A stretch of 64,000 bases of DNA from positions 124,001 through 188,000 of the forward strand of contig NZBA01000035.1 in NCBI GenBank assembly GCA_002686265.1. Direction: 5' to 3'. The stretch comes from Planctomycetota bacterium. Its GTDB lineage: Bacteria > Planctomycetota > UBA1135 > GCA-002686595. A program made the position numbers and the translations under genes. Of the stretch, positions 24,547-33,548 are shown piece by piece (position 1 is the first letter of the stretch; each line of letters opens with the position of its first letter). The notes below the pieces were generated by a model, which was not told the DNA's origin, did no database searches, and saw only the letters and a program-made list of their open reading frames with translations.

Positions 24547-25791
24547 TCAGGTCTTCAGGTACGGAATCCGCTTGAAGGTCTCTCCGAGGACCTCTGCGTG
24601 CGGGACGCCGAACCAGTCCTCGATAGCCGTGGCGTAGACCGAGCGGAAGTCGGTCGTGAAGGCGAGGTCACCACCGTCGAGCTCGGTCATGGAAGGGTGC
24701 TCGCCGAAGATCCCGCCCTCGACCGGCGTGCCCGCCAGGAACATCGGGCCCGCCTTGCCGTGGTCCGTGCCGCCCGAACCGTTCTCGGCGACGCGCCGTC
24801 CGAACTCGGAGAACATCATCACCATGGTCCGATCGCCCGCCTCGCGCCCGCGCAAGTCACGCAGGAAGGCGTTGAGCGCGTCATCGATGGTGGACATCAA
24901 CGTGTCATGGGCCGCTTTCTGATTGTTGTGCGTGTCGAAACCGCCCAGCTCGATCGAGAAGACGCGCGTCCCCCCCCGCGCTTCGATCAACCCGGCGATC
25001 ACGCGCAGTCCGCGGCCGAAAGGCGTGTCGGGGTACTCCACGTCCGTCCGGTAGGCCCTCGCGGCGGCCCGAATCCGAGTCGAGGATTCCTGGGCGTCCC
25101 GCAGCACGCCCCGCAGGCGGTCGAGGACGCTGTTCCTCTCGCCCCCCTCACTGCCCTTGCGCAGGGTCTCCGCCTCGTGGCCGTCTCCCAGCCAGCGGTA
25201 GCTCTCGGGGATCTCAAAGGCCACCGCCGAGTGCTCGAGGGAGTGCAGGGAATAGGGGACCTTGCCGCCGAGGTGCACGACCAGCTCGGGTAGGGGGCTC
25301 TCCTTCCAGGCGGTGTTGCACACCTTCCCGACCCAGCCCTCGCGCGCGGCACGCCCGCTCAAGCTGGCCGAGTGCCAGACGTCGAGGGACTTGAAGTGCG
25401 AGCGCACCGGGCCGGGGTAGCCCACTCCCTCGACGATCGCCAGACCGCCCTCTTCGAAGTGCCTCGCGAGCTTCCCCAGATTGGGGTGCAGCGCCCGGTA
25501 GCCATCCAGCTTGTGCAGCCCCTCGGAAGGGGCCAGGGTGCGCGATCGCTTGGACTGGTAGGCGTCGTCTCCGAAGGGCACGACCGTGGAGAGGCCGTCG
25601 TTTCCTCCCGAGAGCTGGATCAGCACGAGCGTCCGGTCGGCCTGCTCCTCCTGCGCTCCCAGCGCCGCGAAGGCTCGGCTCGAGAGCAGACCGGCGCCAC
25701 CCAAGAGCGAGAGGCCGCCAGCCACGAAGCCTCGCCGGTCGAGATTCGTCCGCGCGGTCGATGAGTCGTTCCTGTCGTTCATGTCGTTCAC
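24547..25791 (-). CDS. DUF1501 secreted protein (sulfatase-like fold family)
   Basis: 414 residues with a twin-arginine-type signal (LDRRGFVAGGLSLLGGAGLL, RR at 19-20). The core shows LIQLSGGNDGLSTVVPFGD, GYPGPVRSHFKSLDVWHSAS, FSIELGGFDTHNNQKAAHD and MMFSEFGRRVAENGSGGTDHG, all typical of DUF1501, an alkaline-phosphatase-superfamily-like group abundant in Planctomycetota. The ATG overlaps the DUF1800 stop by 4 bp, the usual order for this pair. Role unknown; the two proteins are thought to act together outside the cytoplasm. Confidence 0.93.
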   Translation of the reverse strand: MNDMNDRNDSSTARTNLDRRGFVAGGLSLLGGAGLLSSRAFAALGAQEEQADRTLVLIQLSGGNDGLSTVVPFGDDAYQSKRSRTLAPSEGLHKLDGYRALHPNLGKLARHFEEGGLAIVEGVGYPGPVRSHFKSLDVWHSASLSGRAAREGWVGKVCNTAWKESPLPELVVHLGGKVPYSLHSLEHSAVAFEIPESYRWLGDGHEAETLRKGSEGGERNSVLDRLRGVLRDAQESSTRIRAAARAYRTDVEYPDTPFGRGLRVIAGLIEARGGTRVFSIELGGFDTHNNQKAAHDTLMSTIDDALNAFLRDLRGREAGDRTMVMMFSEFGRRVAENGSGGTDHGKAGPMFLAGTPVEGGIFGEHPSMTELDGGDLAFTTDFRSVYATAIEDWFGVPHAEVLGETFKRIPYLKT

Positions 25792-27608
25792 CCCAGTTGT
25801 GCTTCGGGAAGGCTCAGGATCAGGTGCGCCAAGCGCCTCAGGATGTCCTCGCAGGTGGCGGCGGCGGCGAGCAGCTCGCCCTCGCGGATGCGGCTCGACA
25901 TCCTCTCGGACCGCAGGTACTCGAGCAGCATCGCCCGGGTCTCTACGGGAGCCTCGATGGCGAGCAGCGAGGACAAGAGCGCGTCGAGGATCTCGGCGTC
26001 GTCCCGCGCCCCCGTGGACTGCATGCGCCAGGTCAGGTTGATGCGCGGGCGATACCCCGATCCCACGGCGCTACGCAGGACGCGCAGGCTGCGGGGGATG
26101 GGGCGGCTACCGCCGCGCGAGCCGCCCTCGCCCTCGGGGTTCATGGCTTCGTCCATGGAGGACAGGTCGGAGTCCATGTCGATGTCCATATCGATATCCA
26201 TATCGATGTCCATATCGATGTCCATGTCCATCTCCGGGGCCGCGTCCCGCACGCGGTCGGAAGCTCGCCTTCGCGACGGTTGCCCGCGACGCTCCGCGAT
26301 CCCCTCCTCCTCGAAGGCCGCCTGCAGGTCGACAACGCCCAGCACCAGCCCCGCCACGTTGCCTCGCTGGAGCAAGCTCGAGGTGGTGATCCAGCTCTCT
26401 CCGCCCTCCCAGCCCTTCACGTTGGGGGGCTCGAAGAGGCGCTCGCCGAGGTTTCCCGCGGCCAGCAACAGGTAGCGCGCGGGCGGGTGTACATCGAGCC
26501 GGCGCACCATCCCGACCACGAAGTCGACCGGGCTCTGGACCCGTGTGCCAACGATCTCGTCGCGGTAGAAGTCCGGATCGAGGAACAGGCGGCGCAGGAA
26601 AGGACGAAGCTGGTAGTCCTCGTTGCGGAGCAGGCCCGCGTACTCGCGCAGGCGGCTGAGCTCGGGCTCGACGCCCTCCAAGAACCCGATCAGCCGTCGG
26701 GCGACCCACTCGGCGCAGGCCTCCTGTTTCAGCAGCAGCTCGACGACTTCGTCCCCGTCAAAGCGACCGCGCTCGCCGAGGATACGTTTGATCCCGTCGT
26801 CATGCTGGCGGCGGTTGAGCTCGAATCCCCCCTCGCGGTTGGCCGAGTAGCCGGTGAGGGCCCTGGCGACCTCCTTGACGTCTCTCTCGGTGTAGTTGCC
26901 CTCGCCGAGGCTGAACAGCTCCATCAGCTCCCGCGCGAGGTTCTCGTTCGGCTTGCCGCGGCGATTCGCGTTGTTGTCAAGGTAGTAGAGCATCGCCGGG
27001 TCACGCACGATGGCGCGCAGCATGTCGGCGTAGCTCCCCAGGGCGTTCGAGCGCAGGAGCTGGTGCTGCTGGATCACCTCGTAGGAACGACGCACATCTC
27101 GCGAGCTGGTCGTGAAGAACCCGTGCCAGAAAAGGGTGATCCGATCGCGCAGCGGGTCCTCGTAACCCACCATCTGGTCCACCCAGAAGCTGGCGTAGTC
27201 GTTCATCTGCTGGCGATCGGCCGCACGCACCTGGACCCGCACCCGGCGGCGCTCTTCCTCCGGGAGGCTCCGCATCTGCCGGTACTGACCATCGCCCGCA
27301 CGTTCCGCGTAGAAGGGCTCGCTCGGGGAAGTGCTGGAGCTCAAGAGCTCATCGACTACTTCCTCGAGGGAGTGCTCGAGAACATCCTCGAGTTCCTCGG
27401 AGGTGATGCCGAATGCAGCGCGGTTGAACAGGTGTTCTGCGTTGCGCGCGTTCCACACCACGCCATCCGTCGTCATCGCGCCGTCATCCGACGTTCCCGC
27501 CAGAACCGAGGGAGCGGCCCCCACCAGAAACACGCCCGCGGCCATGGAGGCCCACTGCCACAACCCACGCACACCAGGTTCCCGCTCGGTCATCAGTTGT
27601 TCGGTCAT
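25788..27608 (-). CDS. DUF1800 secreted protein
   Basis: 606 residues with an N-terminal hydrophobic signal-like segment (WASMAAGVFLVGAAPSVLAG). DUF1800 markers are HLFNRAAFGITSEELEDVL, RDRITLFWHGFFTTSSRDVR, LYYLDNNANRRGKPNENLARELMELFSLGEGNYTE with its Asn/Arg-rich loop, and PPNVKGWEGGESWITTSSLLQR. A repeated Met-Asp/Ile-Asp stretch of about 22 residues interrupts the C-terminal third (see the repeat at 26172). TGAGG precedes the ATG at 27608 with good spacing. It is co-expressed with DUF1501, and the function of the pair is unknown. Confidence 0.92.
   Translation of the reverse strand: MTEQLMTEREPGVRGLWQWASMAAGVFLVGAAPSVLAGTSDDGAMTTDGVVWNARNAEHLFNRAAFGITSEELEDVLEHSLEEVVDELLSSSTSPSEPFYAERAGDGQYRQMRSLPEEERRRVRVQVRAADRQQMNDYASFWVDQMVGYEDPLRDRITLFWHGFFTTSSRDVRRSYEVIQQHQLLRSNALGSYADMLRAIVRDPAMLYYLDNNANRRGKPNENLARELMELFSLGEGNYTERDVKEVARALTGYSANREGGFELNRRQHDDGIKRILGERGRFDGDEVVELLLKQEACAEWVARRLIGFLEGVEPELSRLREYAGLLRNEDYQLRPFLRRLFLDPDFYRDEIVGTRVQSPVDFVVGMVRRLDVHPPARYLLLAAGNLGERLFEPPNVKGWEGGESWITTSSLLQRGNVAGLVLGVVDLQAAFEEEGIAERRGQPSRRRASDRVRDAAPEMDMDIDMDIDMDIDMDIDMDSDLSSMDEAMNPEGEGGSRGGSRPIPRSLRVLRSAVGSGYRPRINLTWRMQSTGARDDAEILDALLSSLLAIEAPVETRAMLLEYLRSERMSSRIREGELLAAAATCEDILRRLAHLILSLPEAQLG
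26172..26233 (-). repeat. Hexanucleotide repeat encoding alternating Met-Asp / Ile-Asp
   Basis: About ten copies of a 6-bp unit (GACATC/GACATG read on the coding strand) lie inside the DUF1800 gene and encode an acidic tract of M-D and I-D dipeptides. Copy number could vary by slippage without shifting the frame. Confidence 0.85.
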
Positions 27609-27726
27609 CGCTCGCCTCACCTGCCTGGATCTTCGAAGCCGCCTCGGTGCTCGCCTCGGCCCCAAGGAACAACCGTCCCTGAAACGAGAGGTTTCGGATC
27701 CCCGCCAGATCCTCCTTCGCGCCGAA

Positions 27727-27743
27727 CCCCAGGGAACCTGGGG
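27727..27743. other. Perfect hairpin in a divergent promoter region
   Basis: CCCCAGG-GAA-CCTGGGG lies in the 275-bp gap between the divergent DUF1800 and FG-GAP genes. It could be an operator or a structured leader; no protein is known to bind it. Confidence 0.35.
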
Positions 27744-27883
27744 ACCAGGATAGACCCCTCCTCGGATCTGTCCCGCGCCCTCCTGGAAAGCAATTCAGCA
27801 TTCGCGTCGAACGACCCACACACGTGCCTCCCGGCGCGGTTTACACTGCGTGAGACGCCTCGAACCGTTCGCGCCGCGATTCC

Positions 27884-29527
27884 ATGCTGCTTCTGACGCT
27901 GACGCTTCTCGTTCCCGCCTCCGCGGCGGGCGATCCGCCGGCCTGGACGCTGGAGGCCCAACTCCTGTCCAGCGACCAGGGGGGACACGTCGGCATCGAC
28001 GCCTCGCTCTCCGGCGACACCGTAGTGTTGGCGGCCAACACCGCGCCCGGCTCGGGTCCCGGGTTCTACGGGGCGGCGTACGTGTTCGTGCATGACGGGA
28101 CGGCTTGGTCCCAAGAACAGAAGCTCGTCCAGGAGGACGGCGAGGTTGGAAGCTGGTACGGATTCTCCGCCGCGATCTGTGGCGACACGATCGTCGTCGG
28201 CGCTTTCAAGGACGACGAGGGGGGCACGGACGCGGGTTCGGCGTATGTCTACGCGCGGAGCGGGAGCAGCTGGTCTCAGGAAGCGAAGCTCCTGCCGGAC
28301 ACGCCCTCGGGCGCGGTCGAGTTCGCCCGCTCGGTCGCCGTCTCGCGCGACACCGTCGTCATCGGGGCGCGCTCGCACGGCGGCGCAACCTGGGACGAGG
28401 GTGCGGTGTACGTGTTCGTGCGCGAGGGAGGTTCCTGGTCGCGACAGGCGCGGCTCACGCCCACCGATGCCACCGGCGGCATGAACTTCGGCGACTCCGT
28501 GGCCATCGACGGAGACACGCTCATCGCCGGGCACACCGGCGGCGGCGGACCCGCCTACGTCTACGTCCGCGACGGCGCCACATGGACGCAACAGGCACGG
28601 CTGATCGTGGACGAGAGCATCCAACCCCACGCGTTCTCCGTGGCCGTGGGCGGCGACACGGCGGTGATTGGCGCCCCCAGCGATCAAGTCGCCGGCCGGG
28701 CCTGGGTCTTTGCCCGTTCCGGAAGCGATTGGGAACAGCAGCAGAAGCTACGCCCGCTCGACGGGCACGCGGGCGACTGGTTCGGCGAATCGGTCGCGAC
28801 ACACGGTTCGCGCGTGGTCGTCGGCGCCTTCCTGGAGAACGTCCAGCAGGAGGACACCGGAGCCGCCTACGTGTTCGAGCGAGTCGGAGCGAGGTGGTAC
28901 GAGAACGCGAAGCTCACCGATCCCAACGGCGCCCTGTGGGACCGCTTCGGGGGGGCCGCCTCGATGGATGGCGACCGCATTCTCATCGGCGCCTACAACG
29001 ACGACGACGCCGGGGGAAACGGGGGCTCCGGCTTCGTTTTCACCGCCACACCGACCGCCGGCACACCCTACTGCTTCGGCGACGGCTCGGGCGCGCCCTG
29101 CCCGTGCGGCAACGAGAGCACGGCGGGCATCGGCGTGGGCTGCGCCCACTCCGGAGGCCTCGGCGCCGAGCTCTCGGCCTTCGGGTCGGCGAGCGTAGCC
29201 ACCGACGACCTGACCCTGCGCGGCGCACCCCTGCTCAGCGGTCAGGCCGCCTTGCTGTTCGCCGCCGACGAGGAGGTCAACGGCGGCGACGGCGTCTCCT
29301 TCGGCGACGGACTGCGCTGCGCCGGCACCAACGTCCTACGCCTGGGCGTCGAGTTCCCCGACCTCCACCACGGGTTCGCCTACTGGGGCCCCGGCCTCGG
29401 CGCAGGGGGCGGCTGGGCGCCGGGAGAGACGCGTCGCTTCCAGGTCTGGTACCGCGACTCGACTGGCAGCCCCTGCGGGAGCAACTTCAACCTCTCGAAC
29501 GCTATCGCGATTCCCTTCACTCCGTGA
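27884..29527 (+). CDS. Secreted FG-GAP-type repeat protein with a Cys-rich C-terminal domain
   Basis: 547 residues, with a signal peptide MLLLTLTLLVPASAAG. About seven repeats of roughly 50-55 residues follow (about 20-385), each with a GDTVVLGA-type strand, a GxAYVFVxDGxxW strand and a Q.KL strand: a beta-propeller of the FG-GAP/integrin-alpha-like kind. A second domain from about 390 begins YCFGDGSGAPCPCGNES and contains paired Cys residues. I believe this tail recurs in secreted planctomycete proteins. Surface adhesion or polymer binding is an inference only. TACACT lies about 37 nt upstream. Confidence 0.82.
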   Translation: MLLLTLTLLVPASAAGDPPAWTLEAQLLSSDQGGHVGIDASLSGDTVVLAANTAPGSGPGFYGAAYVFVHDGTAWSQEQKLVQEDGEVGSWYGFSAAICGDTIVVGAFKDDEGGTDAGSAYVYARSGSSWSQEAKLLPDTPSGAVEFARSVAVSRDTVVIGARSHGGATWDEGAVYVFVREGGSWSRQARLTPTDATGGMNFGDSVAIDGDTLIAGHTGGGGPAYVYVRDGATWTQQARLIVDESIQPHAFSVAVGGDTAVIGAPSDQVAGRAWVFARSGSDWEQQQKLRPLDGHAGDWFGESVATHGSRVVVGAFLENVQQEDTGAAYVFERVGARWYENAKLTDPNGALWDRFGGAASMDGDRILIGAYNDDDAGGNGGSGFVFTATPTAGTPYCFGDGSGAPCPCGNESTAGIGVGCAHSGGLGAELSAFGSASVATDDLTLRGAPLLSGQAALLFAADEEVNGGDGVSFGDGLRCAGTNVLRLGVEFPDLHHGFAYWGPGLGAGGGWAPGETRRFQVWYRDSTGSPCGSNFNLSNAIAIPFTP

Positions 29528-29542
29528 CGACACGCGAGGCCG

Positions 29543-29566
29543 GGAAGCGCCGGGTCACTCGCTTCC
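29543..29566 (+). terminator. Hairpin after the FG-GAP gene
   Basis: GGAAGCG (29543-29549) pairs with CGCTTCC (29560-29566) around a 10-nt loop, 15 nt after the stop codon. There is no T run. Confidence 0.35.
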
Positions 29567-29658
29567 GCGCCGGATGCGAACGGCGAGCGCACTGACCGGG
29601 AGGGGTCGGGCTCGCACCCGCGCCACGCCATGTGTGGATCGCCCGGGAGCCGGACCTC

Positions 29659-29664
29659 TAGAAT
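29659..29664 (+). promoter_or_regulatory. -10-like TAGAAT upstream of the UbiD-like gene
   Basis: TAGAAT lies 69 nt before the reported TTG start, in a 206-bp gap between two genes on the same strand. No good -35 is visible. Confidence 0.35.
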
Positions 29665-29733
29665 GGGACCCGCCGGGATGCGCCGCGCTCCCTCCCGCCC
29701 AATCCCGCGGTCCTCACCCCACCGCCAGCCCTT

Positions 29734-31539
29734 TTGGCCGCCCCGCCCGTCCACCTGCGCGAGTTCCTCGCCCTCCTGCGGAGCGAGGGTGAGCTCGTTG
29801 AGGTCGAGGCGGAGGTCGACGCTTCCCTGGAGCTGGCTGAGATCCACCGGCGCGTGATCGCCGCCGGCGGACCAGCCCTACTGTTCAAGCGCGTGCGCGC
29901 GAGCGACCTGCCGGTCGTCACGAACCTGTTCGGGACGCGCCGCCGGGTCGAGCTGGCCTTCGGCTCGCGCCCGCGTGAGCTGATCGAGGAGCTGGCGCGC
30001 CTGCCCGAGGAGCTCGTCCCCCCCAGCATCGGGAAGCTATGGAGCAAGCGCGGTCTGTTCGGATCGCTCTTGCGCATCGGGATGCGCAAGGGCCGCGGGG
30101 GACCGGTGAGCGAAGTCGTCGAGTCGCCGCCGCGCCTCGACCGGCTGCCGGCCCTGCAGTCCTGGCCGCGCGACGGGGGGCGGTTTCTGACCCTGCCGCT
30201 GGTCTACACCGAACACCCCGAGACCGGCGGCGGCAACCTCGGCATGTACCGCATGCAGATCACCGGCGCGGACTCGGCGGGGATGCACATCCAGATCCAT
30301 CGCGGCGCCGGCTTCCACCTGGCGGCCGCTGAGGAGGTTGGTCGTTCCCTCCCGGCGGTGGTGACGCTCGGCGGACCGCCGGCACTGGTGCTCTCGGCCA
30401 TCGCGCCCCTGCCCGAGAACGTGTGCGAGCTGGCGCTGGCCAGCCTGCTCTTGGCCAGACCTCTGGCACTCTCACGCCACGACACGAGCCCACTCCCCTT
30501 CGCCCGCGAGGCGGAGCTGGCGCTGGTCGGCGAGATCCCCGCCGGCGAGCGCCGCCCCGAGGGACCGTTCGGGGATCACTACGGGTACTACTCCGAGGTT
30601 CACGACTTCCCCTGGTTTCGCTGCAAGGCGGTCCTGCGCCGCCGGGACGCGATCTTCCCAGCCACCGTCGTGGGCAAGCCGCGCCAGGAGGACTTCTTCA
30701 TCGGGGACTACCTCCAGGACTTGCTCTCGCCCCTCTTCCCGCTGGTCATGCCCTCGGTGCGCGAGCTGTGGAGCTACGGTGAGACGGGCTACCACCCGCT
30801 CTCGGTTGCCCGGGTCGAGGAGCGCTATCGGCGCGAGGCGATGGTCTCCGCCTTCCGCATCCTCGGTGAGGGCCAGCTCTCCCTGACGAAGTTCCTCCTG
30901 CTGGTCGACCGCCCCCTCGACTTGCGGGACTTCCGAGCCGTGCTGACCCACGTGCTCGAGCGGGCGGACTTCCACACGGACCTGTTCGTGTTCTCGAACC
31001 TCTCGATGGACACCCTCGACTACGCCGGCCCGCGGCTCAACGAGGGCAGCAAGGGGGTTCTGCTGGGGATCGGCGAGGCGCGCCGCGAGCTCCCGGTCGA
31101 GTTCACCGGCACACCCGGCGCCGCCGTGCGTGACGTGCGTGTCTTCTGTCCCGGTTGCCTCGTCCTGGAGGCACCCGCCCACTCCGAGGATCCGGACGTG
31201 GCTCGCCGGATCGCCCGCGACCCCGCCTTCGCCGACTGGCCTCTGTTGGTCCTGAGCGACACGGCCGAGCGCGCGGCGCGCAGCGCCTTCAACTTCCTGT
31301 GGACTACGTTTACGCGCTTCGATCCCGCCTCCGACGTGACGGCCGCCGAAGTGGAGCTCGTGGGCGCGCACGCCAGCTTCACACCCCCGCTGGTGCTCGA
31401 CGCGCGCATGAAGGCCGCTTACCCCGAGGAGCTTTTCAGTGACGCCGACACGGCCCGGCGGGTCGAGCGCCGCTGGAATGACTACTTCCCCGATCACCTG
31501 GTCGAAATGGGCGAAGCCAACGACGCCCACCTCGACTGA
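29734..31539 (+). CDS. UbiD-family decarboxylase (prenylated-FMN dependent)
   Basis: Non-oxidative decarboxylase of aromatic or unsaturated acids, 601 residues. Key segments are GGGNLGMYRMQITG and the prFMN/metal-site motif RRPEGPFGDHYGYYSE, which supplies the conserved Glu/Asp and substrate-side residues, plus VVGKPRQEDFFIGDYLQD. The start is a TTG in the absence of a suitable ATG; MAAPPVHLREFLALL aligns with family N termini, but a slightly different start is possible. No UbiX is in the window. Since complex I here would reduce menaquinone, a role as the MqnL-type carboxylyase of the futalosine pathway is plausible but not shown. Confidence 0.88.
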   Translation: MAAPPVHLREFLALLRSEGELVEVEAEVDASLELAEIHRRVIAAGGPALLFKRVRASDLPVVTNLFGTRRRVELAFGSRPRELIEELARLPEELVPPSIGKLWSKRGLFGSLLRIGMRKGRGGPVSEVVESPPRLDRLPALQSWPRDGGRFLTLPLVYTEHPETGGGNLGMYRMQITGADSAGMHIQIHRGAGFHLAAAEEVGRSLPAVVTLGGPPALVLSAIAPLPENVCELALASLLLARPLALSRHDTSPLPFAREAELALVGEIPAGERRPEGPFGDHYGYYSEVHDFPWFRCKAVLRRRDAIFPATVVGKPRQEDFFIGDYLQDLLSPLFPLVMPSVRELWSYGETGYHPLSVARVEERYRREAMVSAFRILGEGQLSLTKFLLLVDRPLDLRDFRAVLTHVLERADFHTDLFVFSNLSMDTLDYAGPRLNEGSKGVLLGIGEARRELPVEFTGTPGAAVRDVRVFCPGCLVLEAPAHSEDPDVARRIARDPAFADWPLLVLSDTAERAARSAFNFLWTTFTRFDPASDVTAAEVELVGAHASFTPPLVLDARMKAAYPEELFSDADTARRVERRWNDYFPDHLVEMGEANDAHLD

Positions 31540-31558
31540 CCGCGCCCACCTTCACGGC

Positions 31559-31576
31559 CCGCCGCCACAGCGGCGG
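31559..31576. terminator. GC-rich hairpin between convergent genes
   Basis: CCGCCGC (31559-31565) and GCGGCGG (31570-31576) form a 7-bp stem with a CACA tetraloop between the UbiD-like and Asn-synthetase-like genes. It has no T run and may serve both directions. Confidence 0.4.
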
Positions 31577-31615
31577 AGAGGGCGAAGTCGGAGTAGGGCG
31601 TTTCTCAACGGGTTG

Positions 31616-33415
31616 CTAGGCCCGGCCGCCCACATGGGTCATCCAGCGCGCCAGGGAGAGCAGGCAGCCGATCTGCTCGCTGCGATCCCCGCCGCGGACG
31701 CGGTGGTCCGATAGGAGCTCCTCGACGCCCTTTCGGCTGACAACCCCCTCGAGAGCCGCGGCGCCGTCGAGCAACCGCTCGTCGACGAAGTCGCTCAAGG
31801 GCCCGCGGAACCAAGCCGGGTAGTCCGTGGCCGACCCGGCGGCCGATCCGACGACAGGTAGGAAGCGCCGCGCACGCCGTGCGGCGACATCGAAGACCCG
31901 CTTGGCGAAGCGAAGGCTCTGGGGCCAGGCGACCGGCAGGTTCCGTGCAGCGTCGGGAGCCTTCGCGAGGACGCCCAGCCGAAGGGAGTGCATGCGCAGG
32001 TACGCCCGCTGCTCGATCAACAGCCGAACCGGCGCCCGGCGCACGAGATCCGTGAACCCCAGGGAGTAGAACGGCGTCGCGACCTTGACGAAGGGGCGGA
32101 GCAGGTGCGGGCCGAACTGAACGAACCGCCTCTGGCGCTCGCGCAGGTCGAACTGGTGGCAACCCCACCAGATCGGTCGCCCGCCCAAGCCCTCGAAGTG
32201 CCGCGACACGGCGCCGCGCGGTTGGCGGACCGACTCCGCGAGGAACCCGGGATCGAGGATGCGCCCCAGCGCGGCGCGATCCGCGAAGACGGTGGCGCGC
32301 TTCTCGAAGACCCTTCCGACGGCCCGTTCCACCGAGCGCGACGCGATCATCCCCCAGCCGAGATGTCTGCCCGTCAGGGCGTCTCCCCCCAAGCCGTCGA
32401 GAACCACGTCCGCCCCGGCAAGGCGCTCCAACAAGGAGAGGATGTGGAAGTGGGTCGCTCCGACCATGCCGTCGGTCACGCCGACCGCGTGGTCGAGCCG
32501 GCCTGGGAGGAACCGGTGATCGATCTCGACAAGCTCGTGTGGGCAGCGCGCCCTCTTCGCCACACGGCGAGCGTGCTCGACATCGAGAGCGCCCGGCACA
32601 CCGAAGGTGTGAGCGCGCACCTCGGCGCCGGTATCCAAGGCGAATCCCAACAGCGCGCGCGAGTCGAGCCCACCCGACAAGGTGACCGCGATGCGCGAGG
32701 CCCCCGCGACCGACGAGCGCACCGAGCGATGCAGCTCCGCGTACATCCGCTCGGCGAGCTCGTCGAGGCCCAGCTTCGAGTGAGTCTCCTCGGGAAGGTC
32801 GCCCGCGTAACGACGCAGCTCCAGGCCACCAGGACCGAACGAGAGGATCGAGCCGGGGGCGAGCAAGCGGACCTCCTTGGCGAAGGTCCGATCCCCCGTC
32901 ACGTGACCGAAAGTCAGGAAGTCGACGACGGCCTGGCGGTCGATCTCCCAAGCTCCCAGGCCCGCCCGCAGCAGGGGAGCGACGCGGGTGCCGAACACCA
33001 GGAGGTCCCCCCAACGAGCGTAGTAGAGCGGGCGCAGGCCGAAGGCGTCGGTGACGAGGTACAGGTCCCGCCGTTGGTGATCGACCAGGCAGGCGGCCCA
33101 GGGAGGGTCGGCGCCCGCCAACCCGGCGGCCTCGCCCGCCCTCAGCGCCGCTCGTGTGCGGACCAGGACCTCGGGGCTGTCGGGCAACCCGGGATCCCCC
33201 GCGCACACCAGCGCCGATCCGTCGGGCGCGCGGCGCACGGATCCCGCGTCTCCCCCGTGGTGCAACAGCAACCCGATCTGAACCCCCGACGCCGCGAAGG
33301 CGCCCTGGGTGCCCGCGCCCGCCGCCGAGAAGTCCGCGGACAGGCGGCGAAATCCCTCCAACGCCTCGCATGGGAGGGGTCCTCGAGTACGGAACACGCC
33401 GAAGATCTCCGCCAT
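31616..33415 (-). CDS. Asparagine-synthetase-like ATP-dependent ligase without the glutaminase cysteine
   Basis: 599 residues. The N-terminal half looks like a class II glutamine amidotransferase domain (LVTDAFGLRPLYYARWGDLLVFG), but residue 2 is Ala, not the catalytic Cys of MCGI. The second half has the PP-loop SGGLDSR (247-253), VVLDGLGGDALTG and HVGGR. It would therefore activate a carboxylate with ATP using free ammonia or another amine, as in beta-lactam or lasso-peptide-type relatives, or be regulatory. The C-terminal 250 residues are poorly conserved. Neighbours give no biosynthetic context. The start MAEIFGVF at 33415 keeps the amidotransferase fold complete. Confidence 0.8.
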   Translation of the reverse strand: MAEIFGVFRTRGPLPCEALEGFRRLSADFSAAGAGTQGAFAASGVQIGLLLHHGGDAGSVRRAPDGSALVCAGDPGLPDSPEVLVRTRAALRAGEAAGLAGADPPWAACLVDHQRRDLYLVTDAFGLRPLYYARWGDLLVFGTRVAPLLRAGLGAWEIDRQAVVDFLTFGHVTGDRTFAKEVRLLAPGSILSFGPGGLELRRYAGDLPEETHSKLGLDELAERMYAELHRSVRSSVAGASRIAVTLSGGLDSRALLGFALDTGAEVRAHTFGVPGALDVEHARRVAKRARCPHELVEIDHRFLPGRLDHAVGVTDGMVGATHFHILSLLERLAGADVVLDGLGGDALTGRHLGWGMIASRSVERAVGRVFEKRATVFADRAALGRILDPGFLAESVRQPRGAVSRHFEGLGGRPIWWGCHQFDLRERQRRFVQFGPHLLRPFVKVATPFYSLGFTDLVRRAPVRLLIEQRAYLRMHSLRLGVLAKAPDAARNLPVAWPQSLRFAKRVFDVAARRARRFLPVVGSAAGSATDYPAWFRGPLSDFVDERLLDGAAALEGVVSRKGVEELLSDHRVRGGDRSEQIGCLLSLARWMTHVGGRA

Positions 33416-33548
33416 CGTACGAGCAGCCGCTTCCTCCTGGGGCGGTAGCGCCGCGAGCGGCCGCTCGACCGCACCCCTCCCCGTGGGTCCTCAACCGTGG
33501 ATCGGGCCCGGCGCGTTCGGCCCGATCCGCCGATTGCGAGATCGGGAG

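Noticed and set aside
25761-27896. Plus-strand open frame of 711 residues
   Set aside because: Antisense of the DUF1800 gene and running into the start of the FG-GAP gene.
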